Shown here one piece after another: positions 25,183 through 33,592 of a DNA stretch of 36,871 nt. The notes below the pieces were generated by a model. That model searched no databases, was not told the DNA's origin, and was given only the letters and a program-made list of their open reading frames with translations. This stretch comes from SLJN01 sp964505385 (GTDB lineage Bacteria > Bacteroidota > Rhodothermia > Balneolales > Natronogracilivirgulaceae): positions 1 through 36,871 of the forward strand of contig CAZDIA010000030.1 in the NCBI GenBank assembly GCA_964505385.1. Reading direction: 5' to 3'. The position numbers and the translations under genes are program-made. Position 1 is the first letter of the stretch, and each line of letters begins with the position of its first letter.

Positions 25183-25193
25183 TTACCCTAACT
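25183..25193 (-). promoter_or_regulatory. Recurring intergenic motif before mpg
   Basis: AGTTAGGGTAA on the minus strand, 16 bases before the mpg start. It is identical over the first 10 bases to the motifs at 4969-4980 and 36780-36790. Confidence 0.35.
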
Positions 25194-25225
25194 TACTATA
25201 ATCTTCTATTATAAACTCATTCAGT

Positions 25226-25286
25226 GTTTGTCGTTTCTCGTTTGCAAACCATTAACGACTAACGAGAAACGAGTAACGAACAACGG
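25226..25286. repeat. Inverted repeat of CGTTTCTCGTT type
   Basis: CGTTTCTCGTT (25232-25242) is the exact reverse complement of AACGAGAAACG (25261-25271). Around it, AACGA-type 5-7 base units recur. The stretch lies between mpg and the VapC-like gene. It resembles low-complexity palindromic intergenic repeats found in many bacteria. Confidence 0.6.
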
Positions 25287-25342
25287 CCTATGCGAACTCG
25301 TCCTCTTTAGCTTAAATATTGTTATGTAGTGAGATCAACAGA

Positions 25343-25747
25343 TCATGAATCTAAGACATCTAAAGGATTAGCAGAATGTTCAGGAAACGAGTGAAGGATC
25401 TGCTTGTCAATCGTTATCAATTTCGTGTTCAGTTCTTCCGCAAGAGTGATGAATTCACAGTCATAGGAAGAACAAACAGATTTATTTGCAAGACTATAAA
25501 CTTGAACTGTATTCACATGAAATTCGCGTTCTTTCATCTGATTTTCTGCTTTTTCAGTAATTTGTATTGCTTCCGGCAGATCAATGAGATTTTTTCTCAT
25601 GTAAAGAATGACCACGTTTCTGAATTCACTTTTCCACAGAACCGGAGCAACCCATTCCGGGTCCCACTGAAATAATTGCTCGCATAGTTCTGTATGATCT
25701 GATGGCAGCCAAAATTGAGCAAGTATATTTGTGTCAACAACAATCAT
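25343..25747 (-). CDS. PIN-domain toxin, VapC family
   Basis: A PIN-domain ribonuclease of 134 residues, probably the toxin of a toxin-antitoxin pair. Acidic metal ligands are in place: D5 in MIVVDTNIL, E41 in WKSEFRNV, D96 in SSYDCEF and D114 in ITIDKQIL. VapC-type toxins cleave specific RNAs such as tRNA. The ATG overlaps the antitoxin stop by 4 bases, the usual coupling in such operons. The target is unknown. Confidence 0.88.
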   Translation of the reverse strand: MIVVDTNILAQFWLPSDHTELCEQLFQWDPEWVAPVLWKSEFRNVVILYMRKNLIDLPEAIQITEKAENQMKEREFHVNTVQVYSLANKSVCSSYDCEFITLAEELNTKLITIDKQILHSFPEHSANPLDVLDS

Positions 25748-25983
25748 GGCCTGCCTTGATCAATAGCATCCCGGATCTCTTCAGCAGACAAGCTCCCTCT
25801 GACTTTTTCTCTCATCATCCGGGCTTGCCGCAGGACTTCATCGGGAGAAACACGCTTCGGCTCGACAGATCGCTCTAAACAAGCTATAATTTCGCTGTTC
25901 ATACTGCGACGTTGGGCTTCTGCCTGTTTCTTCAGTTTGCTATAAACAGGCTTGGGTATATTTTTTATGGTTATACTTGGCAT
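25744..25983 (-). CDS. FitA-like/VapB-type antitoxin
   Basis: A 79-residue ribbon-helix-helix type protein. The N-terminal MPSITIKNIPKPVYSKLKK and SMNSEIIACLERS segments match FitA/Arc-like antitoxins that bind DNA and neutralise a PIN toxin. The C-terminal SAEEIRDAIDQGRP would wrap the toxin. It precedes the toxin gene and overlaps it by 4 bases. Confidence 0.85.
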   Translation of the reverse strand: MPSITIKNIPKPVYSKLKKQAEAQRRSMNSEIIACLERSVEPKRVSPDEVLRQARMMREKVRGSLSAEEIRDAIDQGRP

Positions 25984-25990
25984 ATTATGA

Positions 25991-26018
25991 AGTTTCGTTA
26001 TGGTGTAAATATGAAACT
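25991..26018. promoter_or_regulatory. Possible antitoxin operator
   Basis: AGTTTC (25991-25996) and GAAACT (26013-26018) form an inverted repeat 8 bases upstream of the antitoxin ATG, each preceded by TATGA-like bases. Such sites commonly bind the toxin-antitoxin complex for autoregulation, but this is inferred from position only. Confidence 0.35.
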
Positions 26019-26182
26019 ATATAGAAAAGGAAAAATTGCAAGGGGAATAGCCACATGACATTTTATTATTCGCAAAATCCTATATCTTTCAAACCTGATT
26101 TAACACTTCATCAGCCTCCTGTTACCTTTGTGCATCCCCGCCTTTGTGCCTATATTCAATCATAATTAAAAAGCCAGATGAT

Positions 26183-28864
26183 ATGAGTAAAAAGCCCTCA
26201 AAAACGCCACTGATGACGCAATATGAGCGCATCAAAGCGCAATATCCCGGAACCATCTTGCTGTTCCGTGTGGGGGATTTTTACGAGACTTTTTCCGAAG
26301 ATGCCGAATTGCTAAGTAAGGAACTCGGCATCACGCTTACCAAGCGCAATAACGGCGGGGATCAGACACCGCTGGCAGGCTTTCCCTATCATGCACTGGA
26401 AAGTTATCTGCCCAAACTGGTGCGGAAAGGTCATCGTGTGGCAGTGTGCGATCAATCCGAAGAACCTTCCGAAGCCAAAGCAAAGGGGAAAAAGGTGGTC
26501 GAGCGGGAGATTAGCGAAGTGGTTACGCCCGGCGTGACGATGAGCGACAATGTGCTTGAGCAGAAACGAAATAATTATATTTGTGCCCTTCATTTTTCCG
26601 GAAGCACCGTCGGCCTCGCCTTCTCGGATATCTCCACCGGCGAATTTGCACTCAGCCAGATCGAACGCGGCGAGCTGTCCGGTTTTCTGCAATCGCTCAT
26701 GCCTTCTGAAATTTTGATTAATCAAAAACTTAAATCCTCGGATTCACTTGAGGCCCTGGATGATTTCGTGATCACCTTTCAGGAAGACTGGCTGTATGAA
26801 GGCACTTTTGGTTACGAACTTCTTACCGAACACTTCAAAACCCACTCTCTAAAAGGGTTTGGTGTTGAGCATCTGGAATATGCCCACGTTGCCGCAGGCG
26901 CGCTGCTGCATTATGTGAAAGAAAATCAAAAGAAGTCACTATCACAGCTTCGCCGACTTTATGCGTATCAAAATTCGGATTATATGCTGCTGGATGGAGC
27001 CACCAAGCGCAACCTCGAGCTTACCACCAGCCTGCAGGAAAATAATACCGACGGCACCCTGATTTCTATTCTGGATGAAACCTGCACAGCAATGGGCGGA
27101 CGCATGCTTCGCAAGTGGGTGATGCAGCCGCTTACCCAGCTTCGTCCGATCCGTGAACGGGTTAATGCGGTGGAGGCGCTTCATCTTGATCATGAGTTGC
27201 GGGGCAACCTGCGTGAAGAGCTTGAACAGGTGGGCGATCTCGAGCGTCTGATTTCCAAAATTTGTGTGGGGCGGTCAAATGCCCGCGATTTACGGCAGCT
27301 TTCACTTTCACTCGCACAGATTCCGCGCGTCAAAATGCAGATATCGGGGCAGGAAGATCCGATGCTGGCCGCCATCAACGAAGAGCTGAGAAGCCTGGTG
27401 GATTTACAGGACCGCATCAACAAGGCGATAGTGGATGATCCGCCGGCAAGTGTGCGCGAAGGGGGCATCATCCGCGCCGAGTACTCTGATGAGCTTGCCG
27501 AAATCCGGGATATCGCCCGTAATGGCAAAGATTACATCACCAGCATCCAGAAGGATTTGGTTGATCGCACCGGAATTTCCTCGCTAAAACTCGGCTATAA
27601 CAAGGTGTTCGGGTACTATATCGAGGTAACCAATACCCATAAGGATAAAGTGCCGGAGGATTTCATACGTAAGCAGACGCTCGTAAATGCCGAGCGTTAT
27701 ATCACCCCGGATCTGAAGGAAGTTGAAGAGAAAATTCTTTCGGCCGAAGAACGGATGCAGACGCTCGAGTACGAGATTTTCCGGGAGCTGGTTAATTATG
27801 TTTCCGAATACGCCGAAGAAGTACAACAAAATGCCGCAGCCATTGCCCGGCTGGATTGCCTGCAGAGTCTGGCTGATGTCGCCTGGAAATACAACTACAG
27901 CAAGCCGAAAGTGACGGATGGTCAGGCGATTAACATCAAATCGGGGCGGCACCCGGTCGTTGAGCGATCGATGCCGCAGGGCGAGCCGTTCATCCCGAAT
28001 GATGTGTATCTGGATAATGATGAGCAGCAGATAATGATCATCACCGGTCCGAACATGGCCGGGAAAAGCTTGATTCTGCGTCAGGTCGGGCTGATCACTC
28101 TGCTGGCGCAGGTTGGCAGTTTTGTACCGGCTGAAGATGCTGAAATCAGCATGGTGGATAAAATCTTTACACGTGTGGGGGCAAGCGATAATCTGGCGGC
28201 CGGTGAAAGCACGTTTCTGGTGGAAATGAACGAGGCGGCCAACATCCTGAATAATGCCACCCCGAAGTCACTCATTCTGCTTGATGAAATCGGCCGCGGC
28301 ACCAGCACCTTCGACGGACTCAGCATTGCCTGGTCGCTGGCGGAATATCTGCATAATCAGAAAGCCGTGGCGGCCAAAACACTTTTTGCCACACACTATC
28401 ACGAGCTGAACGAGCTTGAAAACAAATACGAACGAGTTGCTAACTACAACGTTCAAGTAAAGGAACACAACGGCAAGGTGATCTTTTTGCGAAAGCTGGT
28501 TAAAGGCGGGGCGGATCACAGTTACGGAATTCAGGTGGCCGGAATGGCGGGGCTGCCATCTCTGGTCATAGATCGGGCCAAGGAAATACTCAATAACCTG
28601 GAATCTCAGCATCTTGATCTCACCGACTCCAACGGCACGTTAAAAGGCGGAGCTGAAGGAAAGAAAAAAGCGGCGGCAAAGACGGTCAGGCAGATGGATA
28701 AACAGGAGGAAATTCCACAGCTGTCACTGTTTCAGTCCGAAATTGATCCCAATCTTGAGACCGTCAAAAACAAACTGGAAGCTACCGACCCCAACCGAAT
28801 GACACCGGTGGAATCACTGCTGCTGGTAAGCGAGCTGAAAAAACTGCTGCAGAATGGTAAGTAG
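26183..28864 (+). CDS. mutS: DNA mismatch repair protein MutS
   Basis: MutS finds mismatches and starts repair with MutL. The protein has 893 residues from this ATG; an upstream in-frame TTG at 26144 adds 13 residues that do not belong to the family and is rejected. The mismatch-recognition domain has RVGDFYETF (Phe and Glu that contact the mispair). The ATPase has Walker A GPNMAGKS (622-629), ILLDEIGRGTSTFDG as Walker B and signature, and FATHYHEL as the switch histidine. A Lys/Ala-rich linker near residue 835 leads to the C-terminal helical domain. TATCTTTC (26083-26090) is a possible -7 box. By eye the gene is richer in G+C at third positions than its neighbours, and it lies between two toxin-antitoxin pairs. 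Confidence 0.97.
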   Translation: MSKKPSKTPLMTQYERIKAQYPGTILLFRVGDFYETFSEDAELLSKELGITLTKRNNGGDQTPLAGFPYHALESYLPKLVRKGHRVAVCDQSEEPSEAKAKGKKVVEREISEVVTPGVTMSDNVLEQKRNNYICALHFSGSTVGLAFSDISTGEFALSQIERGELSGFLQSLMPSEILINQKLKSSDSLEALDDFVITFQEDWLYEGTFGYELLTEHFKTHSLKGFGVEHLEYAHVAAGALLHYVKENQKKSLSQLRRLYAYQNSDYMLLDGATKRNLELTTSLQENNTDGTLISILDETCTAMGGRMLRKWVMQPLTQLRPIRERVNAVEALHLDHELRGNLREELEQVGDLERLISKICVGRSNARDLRQLSLSLAQIPRVKMQISGQEDPMLAAINEELRSLVDLQDRINKAIVDDPPASVREGGIIRAEYSDELAEIRDIARNGKDYITSIQKDLVDRTGISSLKLGYNKVFGYYIEVTNTHKDKVPEDFIRKQTLVNAERYITPDLKEVEEKILSAEERMQTLEYEIFRELVNYVSEYAEEVQQNAAAIARLDCLQSLADVAWKYNYSKPKVTDGQAINIKSGRHPVVERSMPQGEPFIPNDVYLDNDEQQIMIITGPNMAGKSLILRQVGLITLLAQVGSFVPAEDAEISMVDKIFTRVGASDNLAAGESTFLVEMNEAANILNNATPKSLILLDEIGRGTSTFDGLSIAWSLAEYLHNQKAVAAKTLFATHYHELNELENKYERVANYNVQVKEHNGKVIFLRKLVKGGADHSYGIQVAGMAGLPSLVIDRAKEILNNLESQHLDLTDSNGTLKGGAEGKKKAAAKTVRQMDKQEEIPQLSLFQSEIDPNLETVKNKLEATDPNRMTPVESLLLVSELKKLLQNGK

Positions 28865-28890
28865 GTGATGGATCTATCGAATTAAACAAA

Positions 28891-28905
28891 GTATAAACTT
28901 TATAC
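28891..28905. promoter_or_regulatory. Palindrome upstream of relB, distal
   Basis: GTATAAA C TTTATAC is a perfect 7-bp inverted repeat with a one-base centre, about 80 bases upstream of the RelB-like gene. A possible operator or promoter element. Confidence 0.35.
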
Positions 28906-28931
28906 CTAAGCTTTCAATTTTACGTTACATC

Positions 28932-28951
28932 TGTAGCACCTATGTGCTACA
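28932..28951. promoter_or_regulatory. Palindrome upstream of relB, proximal
   Basis: TGTAGCAC CTAT GTGCTACA is a perfect 8-bp inverted repeat with a 4-base spacer, ending 31 bases before the antitoxin ATG. This position fits an autoregulatory operator for the RelB-type antitoxin. Confidence 0.5.
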
Positions 28952-28982
28952 TTGATCATGTAATCACCTTAAATTTAATACT

Positions 28983-29249
28983 ATGCCTGATAAAACTTCC
29001 ACAGTACGGGCAAGGGTTGAACCCGAGCTAAAGAAAGATGCCGAATTAATTTTTGAAGAACTTGGCCTCAATACCAGCGATGCCATCAGAATTTTTTTTA
29101 AGCAAGTTAAACTACATCAAGGTTTGCCATTTGATGTAAAAATACCCAATGAAACTACAATTAAGGCTCTTTCTGATGCTGACTCCCGAAAAAATTTAAC
29201 TGAATTTGAGTCTCCGGAAGAACTTTTTGGGGATCTTGATATCGAATGA
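28983..29249 (+). CDS. RelB/DinJ family antitoxin
   Basis: An 88-residue antitoxin of the RelB/DinJ family. STVRARVEPELKKDAELIFEELG followed by TSDAIRIFFKQV is typical of the ribbon-helix-helix N-terminus. The C-terminal acidic part (ESPEELFGDLDIE) should bind the toxin. The stop overlaps the toxin start by 4 bases. Two palindromes upstream may be its operators. Confidence 0.88.
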   Translation: MPDKTSTVRARVEPELKKDAELIFEELGLNTSDAIRIFFKQVKLHQGLPFDVKIPNETTIKALSDADSRKNLTEFESPEELFGDLDIE

Positions 29250-29515
29250 AAAAGATTACGCGTACCAATCGCTTCGAAAAAGACGTCAAGAAGATGAAAA
29301 AGCAGGGAAAGTCTTTCACTGTTTTTAAGGAAGTAATTACTACCTTGGCAAGAGAGCATAAGCTACATCCTAAGCATAAAGATCACAAGTTAATAGGCAA
29401 TTATAAAGATACTCGAGAATGCCATATAGAACCCGATTGGCTGTTGATCTATAAAATTAATAATGAGGAGCTTATACTTATCCGAACCGGTACACACTCC
29501 GATTTATTTGATTAA
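29246..29515 (+). CDS. YafQ family toxin (RelE superfamily)
   Basis: An 89-residue mRNA interferase of the YafQ type, which cuts mRNA on the ribosome. Residues aligned with the known active site are H47 (DHKLIG), H60 and D64 (RECHIEPDWLLIY), H84 (TGTHSDLF) and F88, so the toxin looks intact. It overlaps the antitoxin by 4 bases. The decayed kamA/transposase region begins directly after its stop. Confidence 0.9.
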   Translation: MKKITRTNRFEKDVKKMKKQGKSFTVFKEVITTLAREHKLHPKHKDHKLIGNYKDTRECHIEPDWLLIYKINNEELILIRTGTHSDLFD

Positions 29516-29520
29516 TGATA

Positions 29521-29689
29521 TTTGTGCACCGATCAGATTTGCCGGATAGAGATAATACGGGCGAACCCGGATGCGAACCAGCTCCCTGAGCAACTCGCTC
29601 ATAACCTCGGAGTGTGATTTATGCCTCTCAGTAGCACTGTCTGATTGCCCACCGGCACCCCCCAATTTGGTGAGACGATCCATTGCACC
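29521..29689 (-). pseudogene. kamA: Remnant of lysine 2,3-aminomutase family gene
   Basis: On the minus strand, a three-piece reading gives AMDRLTKLG, then VPVGNQTVLLRGIN, then SEVMSELLRELVRIRVRPYYLY. This is the highly conserved C-terminal region of KamA-family radical SAM aminomutases. One frame change lies near 29660, in a G-run, and another near 29615. Only about 55 codons remain from a gene of some 350-450 codons; both flanks are lost. It adjoins the transposase remnant on the same strand, so a single open frame spans both by chance. Confidence 0.75.
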
Positions 29690-29874
29690 GCGTCAATAAG
29701 CATGTGAATTTTCAACTCGCCTTTTTTCTTGCCACTGCCTTTAGGGTTGCATCCCACACCTTTGAGCAAATCACTGAATAGCCGAATGGTAGTCGAATCA
29801 ATCAACAGCACCACCTAAAAAGTCAACCCCAACTTTAGGCTGTCCGACAAACTGAATTTCCGTATTTTTGTTCA
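29690..29874 (-). pseudogene. IS4-type transposase remnant
   Basis: The frame starting at ATG 29874 gives the N-terminus MNKNTEIQFVGQPKVGVDF, typical of IS4-group (DUF4372-bearing) transposases. It then jumps, with a deletion and a change of frame at about 29820, to the catalytic block LLIDSTTIRLFSD with the first DDE aspartate. KGSGKKKGELKIHMLIDA follows. The remaining catalytic residues, including the YREK region, are absent, so it is not active. IS-end-like sequence is present only upstream of the start. Confidence 0.75.
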
Positions 29875-30110
29875 TGGTCGTTTATTTTGGATTGTTGGTT
29901 CAACCCGAATGTACGACTTGAATGGGAAACCTTCCGGGGTGTACCTTTCAATTTTTTAGTCGGACAGTAGTAAAACTTTATCTTAACGCCTTATAATAGC
30001 CACTATAGTAGCAACAAGTGCTATGAATTGCCGGCAAAGTTTGGGGAAAGTTTGATGCTTTGTATGTCAAGAATGATCAACAATAAATCTCAGAAAGCAG
30101 GGAGTACGTA
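29875..30110. other. IS end and gene-free region before ychF
   Basis: The stretch next to the transposase start (29875-29971) probably belongs to the element, ending in TAGTCGGACAGTAGT at 29957-29971. From there to 30110 I see no gene. GGGAG lies about 8 bases before the ychF ATG. With the two remnants, the gene-free interval after the YafQ stop is 595 bases. Confidence 0.45.
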
Positions 30111-31211
30111 ATGAGTATCAAATGCGGAATAGTCGGGATGCCGAATGTGGGAAAATCCACCTTGTTTAATGCATTGAGCAACGCCGGCGCTGAAGCGGAG
30201 AACTTTCCGTTTTGCACGATTGATCCCAATATCGGTGTAGTACCGGTTCCTGATGATCGTCTTGAAAAAATCTATGAGCTGGTACAACCACCGCACAAAC
30301 AACCAACCGCCATTGAATTTATCGATATCGCAGGGTTGGTAGAGGGAGCCTCTGAAGACAAAGGTAAAGGCAACGCTTTTTTATCTCACATTCGTGAAGT
30401 GGATTTAATCATCCACGTAGTACGCTGTTTTGAAGATGATGACGTAGTTCATGTGGAAGGCAATATCGACCCGATCCGGGATATCAATATCATAGAAAGC
30501 GAGCTCATATTAAAAGATCTTGAAATTGTGGAACGGCGGGAAGAAAAGCTGAAAAAACAAAGCAAGTCCGGAGATAAAAAAATCCAGACCTATATTGCTG
30601 ACATAACCAAACTTCGCAATCATCTTGAAGAAGGCAATCCTGCAAGATCATTCGACTTTAACAGAGATAGTGAGGCCTGGCGGGATTTGTTTCTCCTTTC
30701 CGTAAAACCTGTTCTTTATGTTTGCAATACCGATGAAAACGACCTGCCGGATACCTCTCAAAATGAGGCTTATCAACAGGTGGCAGCTTACGCTGCAGCC
30801 CGGGATGCCGAAACGCTTGCCATTTGTGCCAACATCGAAGCTGAAATTACCGAATTAGATGATGAAGAAGAAAAAGCTTCCTTTCTTGAAGCGGTCGGCC
30901 TTAAAGAATCCGGACTGGATCGACTGATTAAAACTGCTTATGAAAAACTCGGCTTGATCACATTCTATACCTATAATGAGAAGGAAACCCGTGCTTGGGC
31001 GATCCCCAAAGGGTTGAAAGCGCCGGAAGCTGCCGGCAAGATTCACACTGACTTTGAACAGGGTTTTATCCGGGCCGAGACTATAAAGTATGAAGACTTT
31101 GTACAATGTGGATCCGAAGCGGCAGCTAAAGAGAAGGGCAAAATGCGATCTGAAGGGCGTGAGTATGAAGTCAAAGATGGAGATATAATCTTGTTTCGAT
31201 TTAACAAGTAA
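30111..31211 (+). CDS. ychF: Redox-regulated ATPase YchF
   Basis: YchF is an Obg-family P-loop protein that prefers ATP, binds ribosomes and is linked to stress responses. The 366-residue length is standard. The P-loop GMPNVGKS is at residues 9-16, followed by FPFCTIDPNIG, the G3-like DIAGLVEGAS, and the region CNTDEND in the place of the usual NKxD. The C-terminal TGS domain carries ETRAWAIPKGLKAPEAAG and the closing GDIILFRFN. The next gene begins 26 bp downstream. Confidence 0.96.
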   Translation: MSIKCGIVGMPNVGKSTLFNALSNAGAEAENFPFCTIDPNIGVVPVPDDRLEKIYELVQPPHKQPTAIEFIDIAGLVEGASEDKGKGNAFLSHIREVDLIIHVVRCFEDDDVVHVEGNIDPIRDINIIESELILKDLEIVERREEKLKKQSKSGDKKIQTYIADITKLRNHLEEGNPARSFDFNRDSEAWRDLFLLSVKPVLYVCNTDENDLPDTSQNEAYQQVAAYAAARDAETLAICANIEAEITELDDEEEKASFLEAVGLKESGLDRLIKTAYEKLGLITFYTYNEKETRAWAIPKGLKAPEAAGKIHTDFEQGFIRAETIKYEDFVQCGSEAAAKEKGKMRSEGREYEVKDGDIILFRFNK

Positions 31212-31237
31212 TATTATCATAACCAATCAGATTATAA

Positions 31238-33376
31238 ATGCTAAATTTTTATACCTGTAAACTATTGTGCCGCAGTTTATTAATAACTACCTTGTTTTCC
31301 ATAAATTCCCTTAGCGCTTATGCTCAATTTGAAGGCGGTGATGGTTCCCAGCAGGATCCCTGGCAGGTTGGAGACTCCGGTCAGCTGCTTGAAGTCGGTA
31401 ATTATATGGATGATCATTTCATCCAGATTGCCGATATCGATATGTCGGAAGTTGCCGACTTTGAACCCATCGGTGATGCCGATGAGGAATTCAGCGGTGT
31501 ATACGATGGAAACGATCACACTATCGAAAACCTGGATATCAACCGGGAAGACCGCTTCACCGGATTATTCGGAGTAGCTTCAGGGGAAATTCGCAATCTC
31601 CATCTTGAACAGGTATCCATAACGGGAGGCAAAAAATCGGGTGGAATAGCCGGATCCCTCACCGGCTCAATTATTAACAGTTCCGTATCAGGTTCGGTTA
31701 CAAGTAACTCAAGCCATGATACATTCAGCCGGGCCGGAATGTTGGTGGGCTCAGGCGAAGGTGCCGTCATTGAAAACTCAACCACAGAAGGGGAAATCAC
31801 AGCAAACCGGCAAAAAGTCGGCGGACTTGCCGGGTCTGTACGAATGACCGAAGTCACAGACTGTCACAGCAATGTGGAAGTTACAGGCACTGATGATGAA
31901 ATCGGTGGTCTGTTAGGACAGGCAGATGATGGATCTGAAATAAAAAGTTCATCTGCAGAAGGCAATGTTACCGGAGAAAGCCCGGATGCCGATGATGTGG
32001 GCGGTCTGGTTGGTGAGTTGGAAGAGAGCAGTATTATAGAATCATTTGCTACCGGAGATGTGACCTCAGAAGGCGAGGAGACTGGCGGTCTGGTCGGAGA
32101 GGCCGAAACCGGAAGCCTGATTATCGAATCCCATGCGACCGGAAATGTTACGGGACAAGGTGATGATGTTGGTGGCCTGGTGGGAGAATTGGACGGAAGC
32201 ACCATAGAAAACTCCTATGCAACAGGAGATGTAACCGGTATGGGAGATGAAGTAGGAGGTTTGGTCGGGCAGTCTGAAACTGGAAGCATGATCTCTCATT
32301 CTTATGCTGAAGGTGATGTGACAGGAGAAGGTGATGATATCGGCGGTCTGGTTGGAGAAAATGAAGAGAGTATTATTGAATATTCCTACGCAATTGGCAA
32401 TGTGACCGGAAACGCCGAGGAAGTCGGCGGCCTGGCCGGTGAAAATGAAGATGGAGCTATCATCCGTTACTCCTATGCCACCGGCGATGTAGCCGGCAGC
32501 GGAGATAATGTCGGAGGACTTGTGGGGGAAAACGAAGAAAGCATTATTGAATATTCTTTTGCCACAGGTGATGTTACTGGTGGCGCCGATGAAGTGGGCG
32601 GTCTGGCCGGTGAAAATGAAGACGATGGCATCATCCGATATACTTATTCTACCGGAACTGTTATCGGTGAAGATGGAAATATCGGTGGATTGGTGGGCGA
32701 AAATGATGAAAGTCTGATCCGGGACTCTTACTCATGGTCAGAAGTAGAAGGCGACGACGAAGTGGCGGGAATAGCCGGCAGAAACAGCGGTGAAATATTA
32801 CGCACTTATTATGCCGGCGTGTCAATTACGGGCAGTGAAGATGTAGGTGCTATCGTGGGTTCTGAGCGTGGCGGAAGTCTTGAGGATAATTATTGGGACT
32901 TTGAATTAAGTGAAATCACTGCAGGTGTGGGAGATGCAAGTGATGACGGCACCACAGGACTTACTACTGATGAAATGCAGATGCAGGCAAGTTTTGAAAA
33001 CTGGGACTTCGATGAGGTTTGGATGATTGAGGAAGGGGAAGGTTATCCGCTGATCCGTGAAATCGAAGATGAGTTTACGAGTTCATTTGAGGATGAAAAA
33101 GCCGAAAAACCCGAAGATATCGTTCTTGAGCAAAACTATCCCAATCCTTTCAACCCGGTTACTCTGATTAGCTTCGAAATTGATGAACAGACTTCGGTTA
33201 AACTGGAAGTATTTGATATAACCGGACGATCAATCACGGTTTTGAAAGACGGAAATGTTTCGGCCGGCCGGCATGAGGTACATTTTGATGCTTCAGGTTT
33301 ATCTGCCGGAGTGTATATATACCGGCTAAAGACGAAAAATGAAGAACTGACCCGTAGCATGACATTTATCAAATAA
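31238..33376 (+). CDS. Secreted GLUG-repeat protein with T9SS sorting domain
   Basis: A 712-residue exported protein with a signal peptide ending AYA before Q30. Residues about 125-520 form a tandem array of GLUG-type repeats of 28-29 residues with the pattern VGGLVGE...I..SYATGDVTG. This should fold as a beta-solenoid, as in adhesins and cell-surface proteins. A 57-residue double unit occurs twice in a row (VGENEESIIEYS to NVGG). The last 80 residues are a type A sorting domain: NYPNPFNPVTLISFEI, then GRHEVHFDASGLSAGVYIYR, for type IX secretion. The protein is very acidic. It starts 26 bp after ychF, so read-through is possible. Role: probably surface binding; ligand unknown. Confidence 0.85.
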   Translation: MLNFYTCKLLCRSLLITTLFSINSLSAYAQFEGGDGSQQDPWQVGDSGQLLEVGNYMDDHFIQIADIDMSEVADFEPIGDADEEFSGVYDGNDHTIENLDINREDRFTGLFGVASGEIRNLHLEQVSITGGKKSGGIAGSLTGSIINSSVSGSVTSNSSHDTFSRAGMLVGSGEGAVIENSTTEGEITANRQKVGGLAGSVRMTEVTDCHSNVEVTGTDDEIGGLLGQADDGSEIKSSSAEGNVTGESPDADDVGGLVGELEESSIIESFATGDVTSEGEETGGLVGEAETGSLIIESHATGNVTGQGDDVGGLVGELDGSTIENSYATGDVTGMGDEVGGLVGQSETGSMISHSYAEGDVTGEGDDIGGLVGENEESIIEYSYAIGNVTGNAEEVGGLAGENEDGAIIRYSYATGDVAGSGDNVGGLVGENEESIIEYSFATGDVTGGADEVGGLAGENEDDGIIRYTYSTGTVIGEDGNIGGLVGENDESLIRDSYSWSEVEGDDEVAGIAGRNSGEILRTYYAGVSITGSEDVGAIVGSERGGSLEDNYWDFELSEITAGVGDASDDGTTGLTTDEMQMQASFENWDFDEVWMIEEGEGYPLIREIEDEFTSSFEDEKAEKPEDIVLEQNYPNPFNPVTLISFEIDEQTSVKLEVFDITGRSITVLKDGNVSAGRHEVHFDASGLSAGVYIYRLKTKNEELTRSMTFIK

Positions 33377-33389
33377 CCGGATTCGCTCA

Positions 33390-33440
33390 GAGTGCTGTTT
33401 ATGATGATCTGTAGCGCACAGCCACTCGGAAACAGCACTC
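33390..33440. repeat. Long-loop inverted repeat between convergent genes
   Basis: GAGTGCTGTTT (33390-33400) is the exact reverse complement of AAACAGCACTC (33430-33440), with a 29-base loop. It lies between the ends of the GLUG and CotH genes and may terminate transcription, although no T-tract follows directly. Confidence 0.5.
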
Positions 33441-33592
33441 ATCAATTTTCCTTCATCAAACAAATTGCCGGTAAACCTGAGTTCGATTATCAAATGCGTA
33501 GAATTTCTGCATACATAAATTCTGTATATTTAAAAAACAATCGAACTCAGATTACTGCAAATGTAAAATCGCTCCACTTTCTGTTTAATCCC

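Noticed and set aside
26144..26182. Upstream TTG start for mutS
   Set aside because: It adds 13 residues with no family similarity, and an ATG with a normal MutS N-terminus follows at 26183.
29599..29814. Open frame of 71 codons that could be called a transposase
   Set aside because: It begins at a GTG directly after a stop, joins parts of two unrelated families and lacks most catalytic residues. It is annotated as two remnants.
31838..32790. Regular DNA repeats suggesting a CRISPR array
   Set aside because: The period of 84-87 bp lies inside an uninterrupted reading frame and encodes GLUG protein repeats. Units are diverged and there are no unique spacers.
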